DNA of 14,349 nt from positions 1 to 14,349 of the forward strand of contig CAYGLV010000061.1 of the NCBI GenBank assembly GCA_964351025.1. The letters are read 5' to 3'. The position numbers and the translations under genes are program-made. The notes under the pieces are model-generated. The model was not told the origin of the DNA. It worked only from the letters and a program-made list of their open reading frames with translations, and did no database searches. Origin of the DNA: CAYGLV01 sp964351025 (GTDB lineage Bacteria > Actinomycetota > Thermoleophilia > Gaiellales > Gaiellaceae). Positions 6,668-12,958 of this stretch are shown here, piece after piece; the first letter of the stretch is position 1; every line of letters begins with the position of its first letter.

Positions 6668-7360
6668 TTAGACGACGCGGCGGGGGAAGATGACGACGCT
6701 GCGGTTGGGCTCGGTGCCCTCGCTCGCCGTCTCGACCTCGGGGTCCTCCTTGAGGTACTCATGGACGACCCTCCGCTCGACGGCGGACATCGGCTCGAGG
6801 CCGACGCGCTCACCTGTGGCCGACGCCTGCTCGGCGCTGCGCTGGGCGATCGCCTCGAGGGCCGAGCGGCGTCGCGCGCGGTACCCGGAGGCGTCCACAA
6901 CGATCCGCTTCCGGTCGTCCCGGCCGCGGAAGACGATCGCGTTCAGGAGATACTGAATCGCGTCGATCGTCTGCCCGTGGTGGCCGATCAGGACGGCGAG
7001 CTCGCGCCCGGCGCAGACGGCGAGCAGCTCGTCGTCGCTTTCCGTGATCTCAACCGAACAGCGGCCGCCGACGGCGGTTGCGATCCGCTCGAGCAGCTCA
7101 CGGACGTGCGCGGCTTCGGGGCTCTCGTCTCCCGCTTGGGGGCTCGCGGGCGGTGCGTCCGTCGTGCCCGGCGCGGCTGCGAGCACGTGGGCGGGCGTGT
7201 AGCCGACGCCGAGCAGCCCCCGCTCCCCCTCCGAGATCACCTCGAAGCGAACCGTGCTCTTGTCGAGGCCCGGCAACAGGCGGTCGAGCTCGCGCAGGGC
7301 CGCCCACTTCGCCTCGCCGAGAGTCTCACCGGTCGCCTCGACTGAGACCTCGTCGTTCAA
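6668..7360 (-). CDS. jag: Jag/KhpB-type RNA-binding protein (Jag-N, KH, R3H)
   Basis: Cytoplasmic RNA-binding protein encoded next to yidC; in Gram-positives KhpB/Jag binds RNA and affects cell-wall growth. It has 230 residues from TTG 7360. The Jag_N domain is at about 1-58, with GETLGEAKWAALRELD and the GLLGVGYTPAHV turn. A linker rich in Ala/Pro/Asp follows. The KH domain carries GHHG in ELAVLIGHHGQTIDAIQYLL. The R3H domain contains SAVERRVVHEYL, then SEGTEPNRSVVIFP. The TTG start and the yidC TGA stop share bases as TTGA (7357-7360), so translation is probably coupled to yidC. The open frame continues upstream across yidC, but that part is Asp/Arg/Pro-rich noise. Confidence 0.93.
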   Translation of the reverse strand: MNDEVSVEATGETLGEAKWAALRELDRLLPGLDKSTVRFEVISEGERGLLGVGYTPAHVLAAAPGTTDAPPASPQAGDESPEAAHVRELLERIATAVGGRCSVEITESDDELLAVCAGRELAVLIGHHGQTIDAIQYLLNAIVFRGRDDRKRIVVDASGYRARRRSALEAIAQRSAEQASATGERVGLEPMSAVERRVVHEYLKEDPEVETASEGTEPNRSVVIFPRRVV

Positions 7361-8184
7361 CGCCGCTGGCCACCCTTCTTCTTCCGCTTCACCTTGCGCA
7401 CCGGGGCGCCGGGGACGGCGGCCTTCGGCGCACCCGCGGCAGCGGGCTCCGGCGGCGCCTGCGTCTCGGACCGTGGGGGCGTGCGGGAGCTGCGCTTCGG
7501 CGGCACGACGCCCTTCTTCTTGGGCACGAGGCGCCGGGTGACCAGGCCCTGGCCGACCGTCCAGAGGTTCGTCGTGACCCAGTAGAGAACGAGGCCGGCG
7601 GGGAAGTTCGCGATCACCGCCAGGAAGACGAGCGGCATGATCAGCAGGATCATCCGCTGGGTCTTGTCCATCGTCGCGGACATGAAGATCGTCGACGCGG
7701 TCTGGCTCGTCGCGTAGATGAAAAGCAGCACGTAGCCCGACCAGTGGGTGATCGCACCGGCGGTGATGTCCGGCACGACGTGCAGCCAGCCGAGGTCGGC
7801 GGCCGGGTAGTCCGGCAGGATCTCCTTCTCGAAGCCGCGCAGCACGAAGTAGAGGGCGAAGAAGACCGGCATCTGCGCAAGGATCGGCAGGCACGACGCC
7901 GCGGGGTTGATCTGGTTCTCCTTGTAGAACGCCATCAACTCCTCGTTCATCTTCTGGCGGTCGCCCTTGTTGCGCTGCTGGATCGCCTTCATCTCCGGCG
8001 CGTGCGCCTGGAGGTTCTGCATCGAGTGGATCTGCCGGACGGTCAGCGGCACGAGCAGCATCCGCACCATCACGGTGAGCACCACGATCGACCAGGCCCA
8101 CGGGACACCGACGGTGCCGTGGATCCACTTCAGCACCTCGGCGAGGACGTCCTCGATCGGGCCGAGGACGCTGAAGACGATCAC
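7357..8184 (-). CDS. yidC: Membrane protein insertase YidC (Oxa1 family)
   Basis: Inserts and folds membrane proteins, alone or with SecYEG. It has 275 residues and the five-helix Gram-positive layout without the large periplasmic domain of proteobacteria. Helices lie at about 27-48, 98-116, 140-160, 174-190 and 193-208. Arg41, in VRMLLVPLTVRQ, is the conserved groove arginine. The loop HAPEMKAIQQRNKGDRQKM is the cytoplasmic coiled hairpin. A Pro/Ala-rich, strongly basic tail of about 50 residues ends in KVKRKKKGGQRR and could contact the ribosome. GTG 8184 has a near-perfect GAGGAGG (8190-8196) five bases upstream, the best ribosome site in the block. It overlaps yidD as GTGA and jag as TTGA. 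Confidence 0.96.
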   Translation of the reverse strand: MIVFSVLGPIEDVLAEVLKWIHGTVGVPWAWSIVVLTVMVRMLLVPLTVRQIHSMQNLQAHAPEMKAIQQRNKGDRQKMNEELMAFYKENQINPAASCLPILAQMPVFFALYFVLRGFEKEILPDYPAADLGWLHVVPDITAGAITHWSGYVLLFIYATSQTASTIFMSATMDKTQRMILLIMPLVFLAVIANFPAGLVLYWVTTNLWTVGQGLVTRRLVPKKKGVVPPKRSSRTPPRSETQAPPEPAAAGAPKAAVPGAPVRKVKRKKKGGQRR

Positions 8185-8435
8185 GCGTGCCTCCTCGGCC
8201 GGAGCAGTGGGAAGAGCGCCTGGTCCTCGGCGCGGTCCACGCCGCCGTGGCTCCAGGGGTTGCAGCGCAGCAAGCGCCAGCCGGAGAGGACCGAGCCGCG
8301 CAGCAGGCCCTGGCTCCGCAGCGCGTCGAGGGCGTACTGCGAGCAGCTCGGGTGGTACTTGCAGCTCCCGGCCGGAGTCAGCAGCCCGAAGCTATACCGC
8401 CACGCGTAGACGAGCGCGATTCCCAGGTACTTCAC
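8181..8435 (-). CDS. yidD: Membrane protein insertion efficiency factor YidD
   Basis: Small membrane-associated factor that assists YidC-dependent insertion. It has 84 residues from GTG 8435. The family core is all present: CKYHPSCSQYALDAL with its conserved cysteines, GSVLSGWRLLRCNPW and a GGVD motif. An N-terminal amphipathic stretch (VKYLGIALVYAWRYSFGLL) probably lies on the membrane. The start is chosen by the AGGCGG four bases upstream and the family N-terminus; the longer open frame to 8576 lies over rnpA. Overlaps are GTGA with rnpA upstream (8432-8435) and GTGA with yidC downstream (8181-8184). Confidence 0.95.
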   Translation of the reverse strand: MKYLGIALVYAWRYSFGLLTPAGSCKYHPSCSQYALDALRSQGLLRGSVLSGWRLLRCNPWSHGGVDRAEDQALFPLLRPRRHA

Positions 8436-8782
8436 GCTGCCGCCTTTCCGAGCACGTCGCGCACCTGCTCGCGCAGCCAGTCGTGCTCGCGCGTGTCGGC
8501 CGGCTCGGCGAAGCCCGGCCGCGCCACGAGAACGTAATCGCGGCCCGGCGGCACGTGGTCTGCAAGTTCGCGCCACGTCTCCCGGAGCTGACGTTTCACA
8601 CGGTTGCGGACAACCGCGCTGCCGACCGACTTCGGGACGGCGAGACCGAGCCGGGGCTGGGCGCCGTCACCCTCCTCGCGCGGGAAGAAGTGGAGGACGA
8701 GATAGCGCGTGGACACTGAGCGGCCGCTGCGATAGACGGCGTCGAAGTCCCGGGAACGGGAGAGACGGTGCCGGCGCTCCAC
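8432..8782 (-). CDS. rnpA: Ribonuclease P protein component RnpA
   Basis: Protein subunit that helps the RNase P RNA remove tRNA 5' leaders. It has 116 residues from GTG 8782. The N-terminus RRHRLSRSRDFDAVYRSGR is typical, followed by LGLAVPKSVGSAVVRNRVKR, which contains the family signature (K-x-V-G-x-A-V-x-R-N-x-x-K-R), and DYVLVARPGFAE. The frame is open upstream to 8905, but that part lies over rpmH and is not RnpA-like. GTG 8782 is ten bases after the rpmH stop with no clear Shine-Dalgarno, so translation is probably coupled to rpmH. It overlaps yidD by four bases. Confidence 0.94.
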   Translation of the reverse strand: MERRHRLSRSRDFDAVYRSGRSVSTRYLVLHFFPREEGDGAQPRLGLAVPKSVGSAVVRNRVKRQLRETWRELADHVPPGRDYVLVARPGFAEPADTREHDWLREQVRDVLGKAAA

Positions 8783-8792
8783 GGGACGGTCG

Positions 8793-8927
8793 TCAGGCGG
8801 AGAGCCGCTTGCGGCCCCGAGCGCGACGGCGCTTGAGGATCGCCTGTCCGGCGCGGGTCGCCATCCGCGCGCGGAAGCCGTGCTTGCGCTTCCGACGGCG
8901 TACATTGGGCTGGTAGGTGCGCTTCAT
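8793..8927 (-). CDS. rpmH: 50S ribosomal protein L34
   Basis: Ribosomal protein L34, a small basic protein bound to 23S rRNA. It has 44 residues, starting MKRTYQPNVRRRKRKHGF and ending GRKRLSA, with RMATRAGQAILKRRRARG between. This is a full match to the universal family, so length and start (ATG 8927) are secure. It was found by reading the minus strand directly. The leader has no obvious Shine-Dalgarno. It is the first gene of the origin-left block; its promoter candidate is TATACT at 8980-8985, which places the start of transcription inside the oriC intergenic region. Confidence 0.98.
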   Translation of the reverse strand: MKRTYQPNVRRRKRKHGFRARMATRAGQAILKRRRARGRKRLSA

Positions 8928-8979
8928 GGTGAACGGCTCAAAGAGGGACGCGCCGCCGGAAGGGCGGCAACGAGCGCGG

Positions 8980-8985
8980 AGTATA
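8980..8985 (-). promoter_or_regulatory. -10 element of the rpmH operon promoter
   Basis: TATACT on the minus strand is the best -10 hexamer in the window (one mismatch to TATAAT). It would start transcription about 8973, leaving a leader of about 45 bases to the rpmH ATG. The expected -35 zone (about 9003-9010) is occupied by the perfect DnaA box at 9006-9014 rather than a TTGACA-like site. Confidence 0.6.
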
Positions 8986-9005
8986 GACGAGGCGGCCGAA
9001 TCGGG

Positions 9006-9014
9006 TTATCCACA
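9006..9014 (+). promoter_or_regulatory. Perfect DnaA box
   Basis: TTATCCACA, an exact match to the high-affinity consensus. It lies over the expected -35 zone of the rpmH promoter. Confidence 0.85.
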
Positions 9015-9093
9015 GGCGACAACGAGTCTCCGGCTGGGTTCGAACCATCCTCTTTGCACGCTGAATGTCCGACGCCTCCCCGAGCCGCCAACA

Positions 9094-9113
9094 CTTTCCA
9101 CACCTGTGGAGAG
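9094..9113. promoter_or_regulatory. Pair of opposed degenerate DnaA boxes
   Basis: CTTTCCACA on the plus strand (9094-9102) and CTCTCCACA on the minus strand (9105-9113) each match seven of nine consensus bases and face each other across CC. The 9-base arms differ at one position and the inner six bases (TCCACA/TGTGGA) are a perfect inverted repeat. Confidence 0.6.
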
Positions 9114-9116
9114 CCG

Positions 9117-9125
9117 TGTGGAGTT
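9117..9125 (-). promoter_or_regulatory. Third degenerate DnaA box
   Basis: TGTGGAGTT on the plus strand, that is AACTCCACA on the minus strand, matches six of nine bases. Its TGTGGAG repeats the one at 9105-9111 with a start-to-start distance of 12 bases. Confidence 0.45.
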
Positions 9126-9166
9126 CGGCTGTTTTCCCTGCAAAAGCGCCTCTTTTAGGCCGTCTG

Positions 9167-9172
9167 TAACCT
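9167..9172 (+). promoter_or_regulatory. Possible -10 element of dnaA
   Basis: TAACCT fits TANNNT and would start transcription at about 9180, just after the DnaA-box cluster, so DnaA bound there could repress its own gene. There is no recognisable -35. Confidence 0.3.
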
Positions 9173-9251
9173 GCATCTGGTCGCGTTGAGCGGTTCCGTT
9201 CACATTGGTATGCTCGCCCTCCTGCGAGTGCGAGAGGAGCTGCGACCCCGA

Positions 9252-10619
9252 GTGGATTCCACGGACGAGCCGACTGCTGCAAGCCTGTGGGACGAGGTGT
9301 CGAGTCGGCTTCGGGGAGCGCTCAACGAAACCACTTTCCGCACCTGGTTCTCCGGGGCCCGCGGGCTTTCCCTGGACGAGGACGAGTTCGCGATCGCCGT
9401 CCCGAACGACTTCACGCGCGCGTGGATCGAAGGCAGGTATCTCGGACTGATTCAGGCGGGAGTCCGCGACGCCGTGGGCCACGACGCCGACGTACGCCTG
9501 GTCGTCGTCGACCTCGAGTTGCCCGACGATGCCGGAGCCGCTCCGGCGGAGCCCGGCGAGCCGAAGCCCGCGCCGATCGAGACCGAACCGACGGGAATGA
9601 TCGAGAAGTACACGTTCGACCGGTTCGTGATCGGTTCCTCGAACCGCTTTGCCCATGCGGCCGCGCTCGCCGTCGCCGAGTCGCCGGCGCAGGCCTACAA
9701 CCCACTGTTCATCTACGGCGGTACCGGGCTCGGGAAGACCCACCTGCTGCAGGCGGTCGGCCAGTACGTGCTCGAGCAACATCGCGGCCTGACCGCGCGC
9801 TACGTCACGAGCGAGTCGTTCATGAACGACTTCATCAACTCGCTGCGGGACCGCCGGATCGAGGGCTTCAAGCAGCGGTACCGGACCTACGACGTGCTGC
9901 TCGTCGACGACATTCAGTTCTTCGAGGGCAAGGAGCGGATCCAGGAGGAGTTCTTCCACACGTTCAACAGCCTGTACGAGGGCGGCAGCCAGATCGTGAT
10001 CTCGTCCGACCGGCCACCGCGCGAGATCTCCACGCTCGAGGAACGCCTCCGTTCACGCTTCGAGTGGGGGCTGCTCACGGATATCCAGCCGCCGGATCTC
10101 GAAACGCGCATCGCCATCCTGCGCAAGAAGGTCGCGGCCGACAACATCCACGTCAGCGACCCCGTGGTGCTCGAGTTCGTCGCCGGCCGTGTCTCGTCGA
10201 ACATCCGCGAGCTCGAGGGAGCGCTCACGCGCGTCGTCGCGTTCTCCTCCTTGACGGGTCGGATGATGACCGCCGAGCTCGCCGAAGAGGTCCTGCGTGA
10301 CGTCTATCCGCAGGGCGACGCCGTGGAGGTCTCGATCCCGCGGATCCAGGAGCTCGTCTCCGAGCGTTTCGGCCTTTCCGTGCAGGAGCTGTGTAGCGCG
10401 CGGCGGTCGCAGGCGATCGCGTACCCGCGCCAGGTTGCGATGTACCTCTCGCGCGAGCTCACAGACTCCTCTCTACCGAGGATCGGGAAGGAGTTCGGCA
10501 ACCGCGACCACACGACGGTGATCCATGCGACGTCGAAGATCTCCAAGCTGATCCGTGAGGACCGCTCTGTGTACAACCTTGTGCAAGAACTGACTGCGCG
10601 CATCAAGCAGGCTCGGTGA
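9252..10619 (+). CDS. dnaA: Chromosomal replication initiator protein DnaA
   Basis: AAA+ initiator that binds DnaA boxes and opens oriC. From GTG 9252 it has 455 residues. Domain I starts at SLWDEVSSRLRG with a TTFRTWF core. Domain II is a short linker rich in Pro, Ala and Glu. Domain III has Walker A GGTGLGKT (156-163), Walker B LLVDDIQFF (Asp219, Asp220) and SNIRELEGAL. The C-terminal DNA-binding domain has the signature DHTTVIHA (419-426). The start is not certain: TTG 9186, ATG 9210 and GTG 9228 are in frame. GTG 9252 is preferred because GAGAGGAG (9232-9239) lies upstream, although spacing is long at 12 bases, and it puts Trp13 where short DnaA N-termini have it. A palindrome, GTGGA-T-TCCAC, covers this start codon. 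Confidence 0.97.
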   Translation: MDSTDEPTAASLWDEVSSRLRGALNETTFRTWFSGARGLSLDEDEFAIAVPNDFTRAWIEGRYLGLIQAGVRDAVGHDADVRLVVVDLELPDDAGAAPAEPGEPKPAPIETEPTGMIEKYTFDRFVIGSSNRFAHAAALAVAESPAQAYNPLFIYGGTGLGKTHLLQAVGQYVLEQHRGLTARYVTSESFMNDFINSLRDRRIEGFKQRYRTYDVLLVDDIQFFEGKERIQEEFFHTFNSLYEGGSQIVISSDRPPREISTLEERLRSRFEWGLLTDIQPPDLETRIAILRKKVAADNIHVSDPVVLEFVAGRVSSNIRELEGALTRVVAFSSLTGRMMTAELAEEVLRDVYPQGDAVEVSIPRIQELVSERFGLSVQELCSARRSQAIAYPRQVAMYLSRELTDSSLPRIGKEFGNRDHTTVIHATSKISKLIREDRSVYNLVQELTARIKQAR

Positions 10620-10775
10620 GATCGGTGGATTGCGCCGTTCGGATCTTGGTGGTTGTGGGTCCTGGGGAGTACAAGCCGTCGCGGACCCACCGCACAAACC
10701 CTCTCGTGGCGGCGCATCGCGCCTTCTTCCCCAGCGTCCACACCCCCTATTGCTACTGCTGAAGGGATTTTCTAG
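10620..10775. other. dnaA-dnaN intergenic region
   Basis: 156 bases with no gene. It contains an inverted repeat (10655-10690), one TCCACA element (10737-10742) that is a weak six-of-nine DnaA-box match, and the dnaN ribosome site GAAGGGA (10761-10767). I see no convincing promoter hexamers, though dnaN probably has one here. Confidence 0.5.
10655..10690 (+). repeat. Inverted repeat / hairpin downstream of dnaA
   Basis: GTGGGTCC (10655-10662) and GGACCCAC (10683-10690) are perfect 8-base arms around a 20-base loop. It starts 36 bases after the dnaA stop. With no T-run it is not a classic terminator; it could be a Rho-independent variant, an mRNA 3' stabiliser or a protein-binding site. Confidence 0.5.
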
Positions 10776-11900
10776 ATGATGGAAACAGAGATAGTCTCCG
10801 CTACGTCGATGAAGATCACCTGTGCTCGAGAGGAATTGGTCTCAAAGCTCGGCGTCGTCGCCCGGGCGGTTTCGACGCGGGGTGCTGTGCAGGTGCTTTC
10901 CGGGGTGCTGCTCCGAGCGGAGGGCGGCCGGCTCGAGTTCGCGGCGACAGACATGGAAATTTCTCTGCGTGCGGCCTGTGCAGCGGAGGTTGAGGGAGAC
11001 GGCGCCGTGGTCGTTCCCGGCAAGCTCTTCTCGGACCTCGCGCGGCTGCTGCCCGAACCCGAGGTCGTGATCGAGTACCGGCCGGATGAAGGGGTCGTGC
11101 AGATCACGTCTGGCTCGTACAGCTCACGGCTGAACACCTACAGCGCGGAGGACTTCCCACGACTTCCGACGATCGAGGCCCAGCTCCACGCGATCGACCG
11201 GGCCGCGTTGCTCGAGACGGTGGAGCGTGTCGCGCGCTGCGCCTCCCGCGACGAGTCGCGCCCGGTACTCACGGGCATCCTCGTGCGCTTCGAGGGGGGC
11301 AAGCTGGTCATGGCCGCTACCGACTCCTATCGGCTCTCCGTCAAGGAGACCGAGCTCGGACAGGCCGGCCCGGATCTCGAGGCGATCATTCCCGCCCGGG
11401 CGCTGCAGGAGCTCGGGCGGCTGGGAGCCGGCGACACGATCGAGCTCGGCGTGCACGAGAACCACGTCATCTTCGGCACGGGCGAGGCGTGGCTGACGAC
11501 CCGTCGCATCGACGGCCAGTTCCCGAACTACAAGCAGTTGCTGCCGGAGTCGTTCGAAGTCGAGCTGCCGCTGCCGCGAGCCGAGCTGCTGGATGTCGTG
11601 CGCCGCATCGCGGTGCTGGCACAACGGAACTCGCCCCTGCGGCTGCGCTTCGCAGACGGCGAGCTGACGGTCTCGGCCCAGACCCAGGACATCGGCGAGG
11701 CGCGGGAGACAATTCCCGCCCCCTACAGCGGCGAGCCGCTCGAGATCGGCTTCAACGCCGAGTTCCTGCGCGACGGCGTTGACTCGATCACGTCCGACGA
11801 CGTGACGCTGAAGCTCATCAACCCGCTGCGCCCCGGGCTGCTGACGGGCGAGAACGACGACTACTGGTACCTGATCATGCCGATCCGGCTCGCCGGCTGA
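10776..11900 (+). CDS. dnaN: DNA polymerase III sliding clamp (beta subunit) DnaN
   Basis: Ring-shaped dimer that tethers DNA polymerase III and other partners to DNA. It has 374 residues from ATG 10776. Three clamp domains are visible: MKITCAREELVSKLGVVARAV to about 130, a central block with VERVARCASRDESRPVLTG and TDSYRLSV, and a third ending LIMPIRLAG, the conserved C-terminus that lines the partner-binding pocket. ATG 10776 (or 10779) has GAAGGGA eight bases upstream. The family N-terminus really begins at Met12 (ATG 10809), so 11 extra residues (METEIVSATS) are either genuine or that later ATG is the real start. Its TGA overlaps the apparent CTG start of recF. Confidence 0.97.
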   Translation: MMETEIVSATSMKITCAREELVSKLGVVARAVSTRGAVQVLSGVLLRAEGGRLEFAATDMEISLRAACAAEVEGDGAVVVPGKLFSDLARLLPEPEVVIEYRPDEGVVQITSGSYSSRLNTYSAEDFPRLPTIEAQLHAIDRAALLETVERVARCASRDESRPVLTGILVRFEGGKLVMAATDSYRLSVKETELGQAGPDLEAIIPARALQELGRLGAGDTIELGVHENHVIFGTGEAWLTTRRIDGQFPNYKQLLPESFEVELPLPRAELLDVVRRIAVLAQRNSPLRLRFADGELTVSAQTQDIGEARETIPAPYSGEPLEIGFNAEFLRDGVDSITSDDVTLKLINPLRPGLLTGENDDYWYLIMPIRLAG

Positions 11901-12958
11901 TCGTCGGCCAAGTCACGCTCCGCGACTTCCGCTCGTATGCGCGGCTCGAGCTCGCTCTGGAGCCCGGCTTGGTGCTCGTGACCGGAGCGAACGGCGCGGG
12001 CAAGACCAACCTGCTCGAGTCGCTGCACGTCGGGACGCAAGGCTTCTCGCCGCGCACCCGGGCGGACGCCCAGCTCGTCCGCTTCGGCGCGGAGGCGGCG
12101 CGGATCGAGCTCGCGGGCCGGCGCGGTGGCTCACCGCTCGACCTGGAGGTGACCCTGCGCGCGCACGAGGGCAAGCAGGCGAAGCTGAACGGAGCTCCTC
12201 TGCGCTCCGCCGAGCAGCTACGCGCGGAGGTGACGACGCTCGTCTTCACACCCGACCGGCTGACGGTCGTCAAGGGCGGCCCGGCAGCCCGCCGCGCGTA
12301 CTTCGACCGCGCGCTCGGACGGCTCTTGCCTGCTCGCGCCACACTGCCCCTGGACTACGGGGCCGCAGTCGGCCAGAGGAATGCGTGCCTGCGCCGGATC
12401 GCGGCAGGCCTAGCCGCCAGAGACGCACTGGCTCCTTGGACGGCGAAGGTCGCGGAGCTGGGAGCCTCCCTGGTCGCGTCACGGCGAGAGGCGATCGCGC
12501 TGCTCGCGGCCGCTTTCGCCGAGCGCGCCGGCGAGCTCGGGCTGACGGCGGCGACGGTCGAGTACACGGGCGACCCGCCGACCGAAGCTGCGCTCGAGGC
12601 TCGCCTCGAGCGGGACCTCGAGCGGTGCGTCACCGGCCTCGGCCCCCACCTCGACGACGTCTCGGTGCGCTCCGCGGGGCGTGACCTACGGAGCTTCGGC
12701 TCTCAGGGCGAACAGCGACTCGCCGTGCTCTCGCTGCTGCTGGCGGAGGCCGAGCTGATCGCCGACCGCCGCGGCGTGCCGCCACTCCTGCTCCTGGACG
12801 ACGTGCTCTCCGAGCTCGACGCGCCCCGGCGCCGCGTGCTCGCCGACCGGATCGCCCGTACCGGGCAGACCGTCGTGACGGCGACCGGCGCGGATGCGCT
12901 CCCGCTCGAGCCGGCACAGCTGCTCGAGGTGACCTCCGGCGCGGTGCGGGCGGCCTGA
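11897..12958 (+). CDS. recF: DNA replication and repair protein RecF
   Basis: SMC-like ATPase that with RecO/RecR loads RecA at gaps. It has about 353 residues. Walker A is GANGAGKT (30-37), the ABC signature is SQGEQRLAVLSL (from 269), and Walker B is LLLDDVLSELD (Asp301, Asp302). The N-terminal strand IVGQVTLRDFRSYARLEL, needed for the ATPase fold and present in all RecF, lies before the first ordinary in-frame start (GTG 11969). No in-frame ATG, GTG or TTG precedes it back through the dnaN end, so the start is inferred to be CTG 11897, overlapping the dnaN TGA as CTGA; ATC 11900 is the other option. There is no Shine-Dalgarno, so reinitiation after dnaN is likely. Starting at 11969 would remove 24 residues. 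Confidence 0.92.
   Translation: MIVGQVTLRDFRSYARLELALEPGLVLVTGANGAGKTNLLESLHVGTQGFSPRTRADAQLVRFGAEAARIELAGRRGGSPLDLEVTLRAHEGKQAKLNGAPLRSAEQLRAEVTTLVFTPDRLTVVKGGPAARRAYFDRALGRLLPARATLPLDYGAAVGQRNACLRRIAAGLAARDALAPWTAKVAELGASLVASRREAIALLAAAFAERAGELGLTAATVEYTGDPPTEAALEARLERDLERCVTGLGPHLDDVSVRSAGRDLRSFGSQGEQRLAVLSLLLAEAELIADRRGVPPLLLLDDVLSELDAPRRRVLADRIARTGQTVVTATGADALPLEPAQLLEVTSGAVRAA

Larger units (their letters stand above)
8928..9251. other. Presumed chromosomal replication origin (oriC)
   Basis: This 324-base gap is the only long non-coding stretch in the window, and gene direction flips across it: rpmH to parB go left, dnaA to gyrB go right. It holds one perfect DnaA box (9006-9014), a cluster of TCCACA/TGTGGA elements (9094-9125), a 10-base palindrome GGTTCGAACC (9037-9046), and a T-rich, less GC-rich stretch at about 9124-9170 (GTTTTCC, CAAAAG, CTCTTTTAGG) that could be the unwinding element. 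In many actinobacteria the origin is instead in the dnaA-dnaN gap; here that gap is shorter and poorer in boxes, so I favour this one. Confidence 0.7.

Noticed and set aside
4978..6693. Plus-strand open frame of 571 codons over parB, parA and rsmG
   Set aside because: Composition is Arg/Ser/Pro noise and it runs antisense to three clear genes.
8588..8606. GTTTCACACGG in rnpA as a parS site
   Set aside because: It matches only one half of the TGTTTCACGTGAAACA palindrome. I saw no parS in the window despite parAB being here; sites may lie outside.
9037..9046. GGTTCGAACC in oriC, resembling a tRNA T loop
   Set aside because: Flanking bases do not make a five-pair T stem on either strand and no other tRNA arms are present. 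It is just a 10-base palindrome.
10661..10672. CCTGGGGAGTAC, resembling a conserved 16S rRNA segment
   Set aside because: Only 12 bases match; the flanks are unrelated, so it is chance and not an rRNA fragment.
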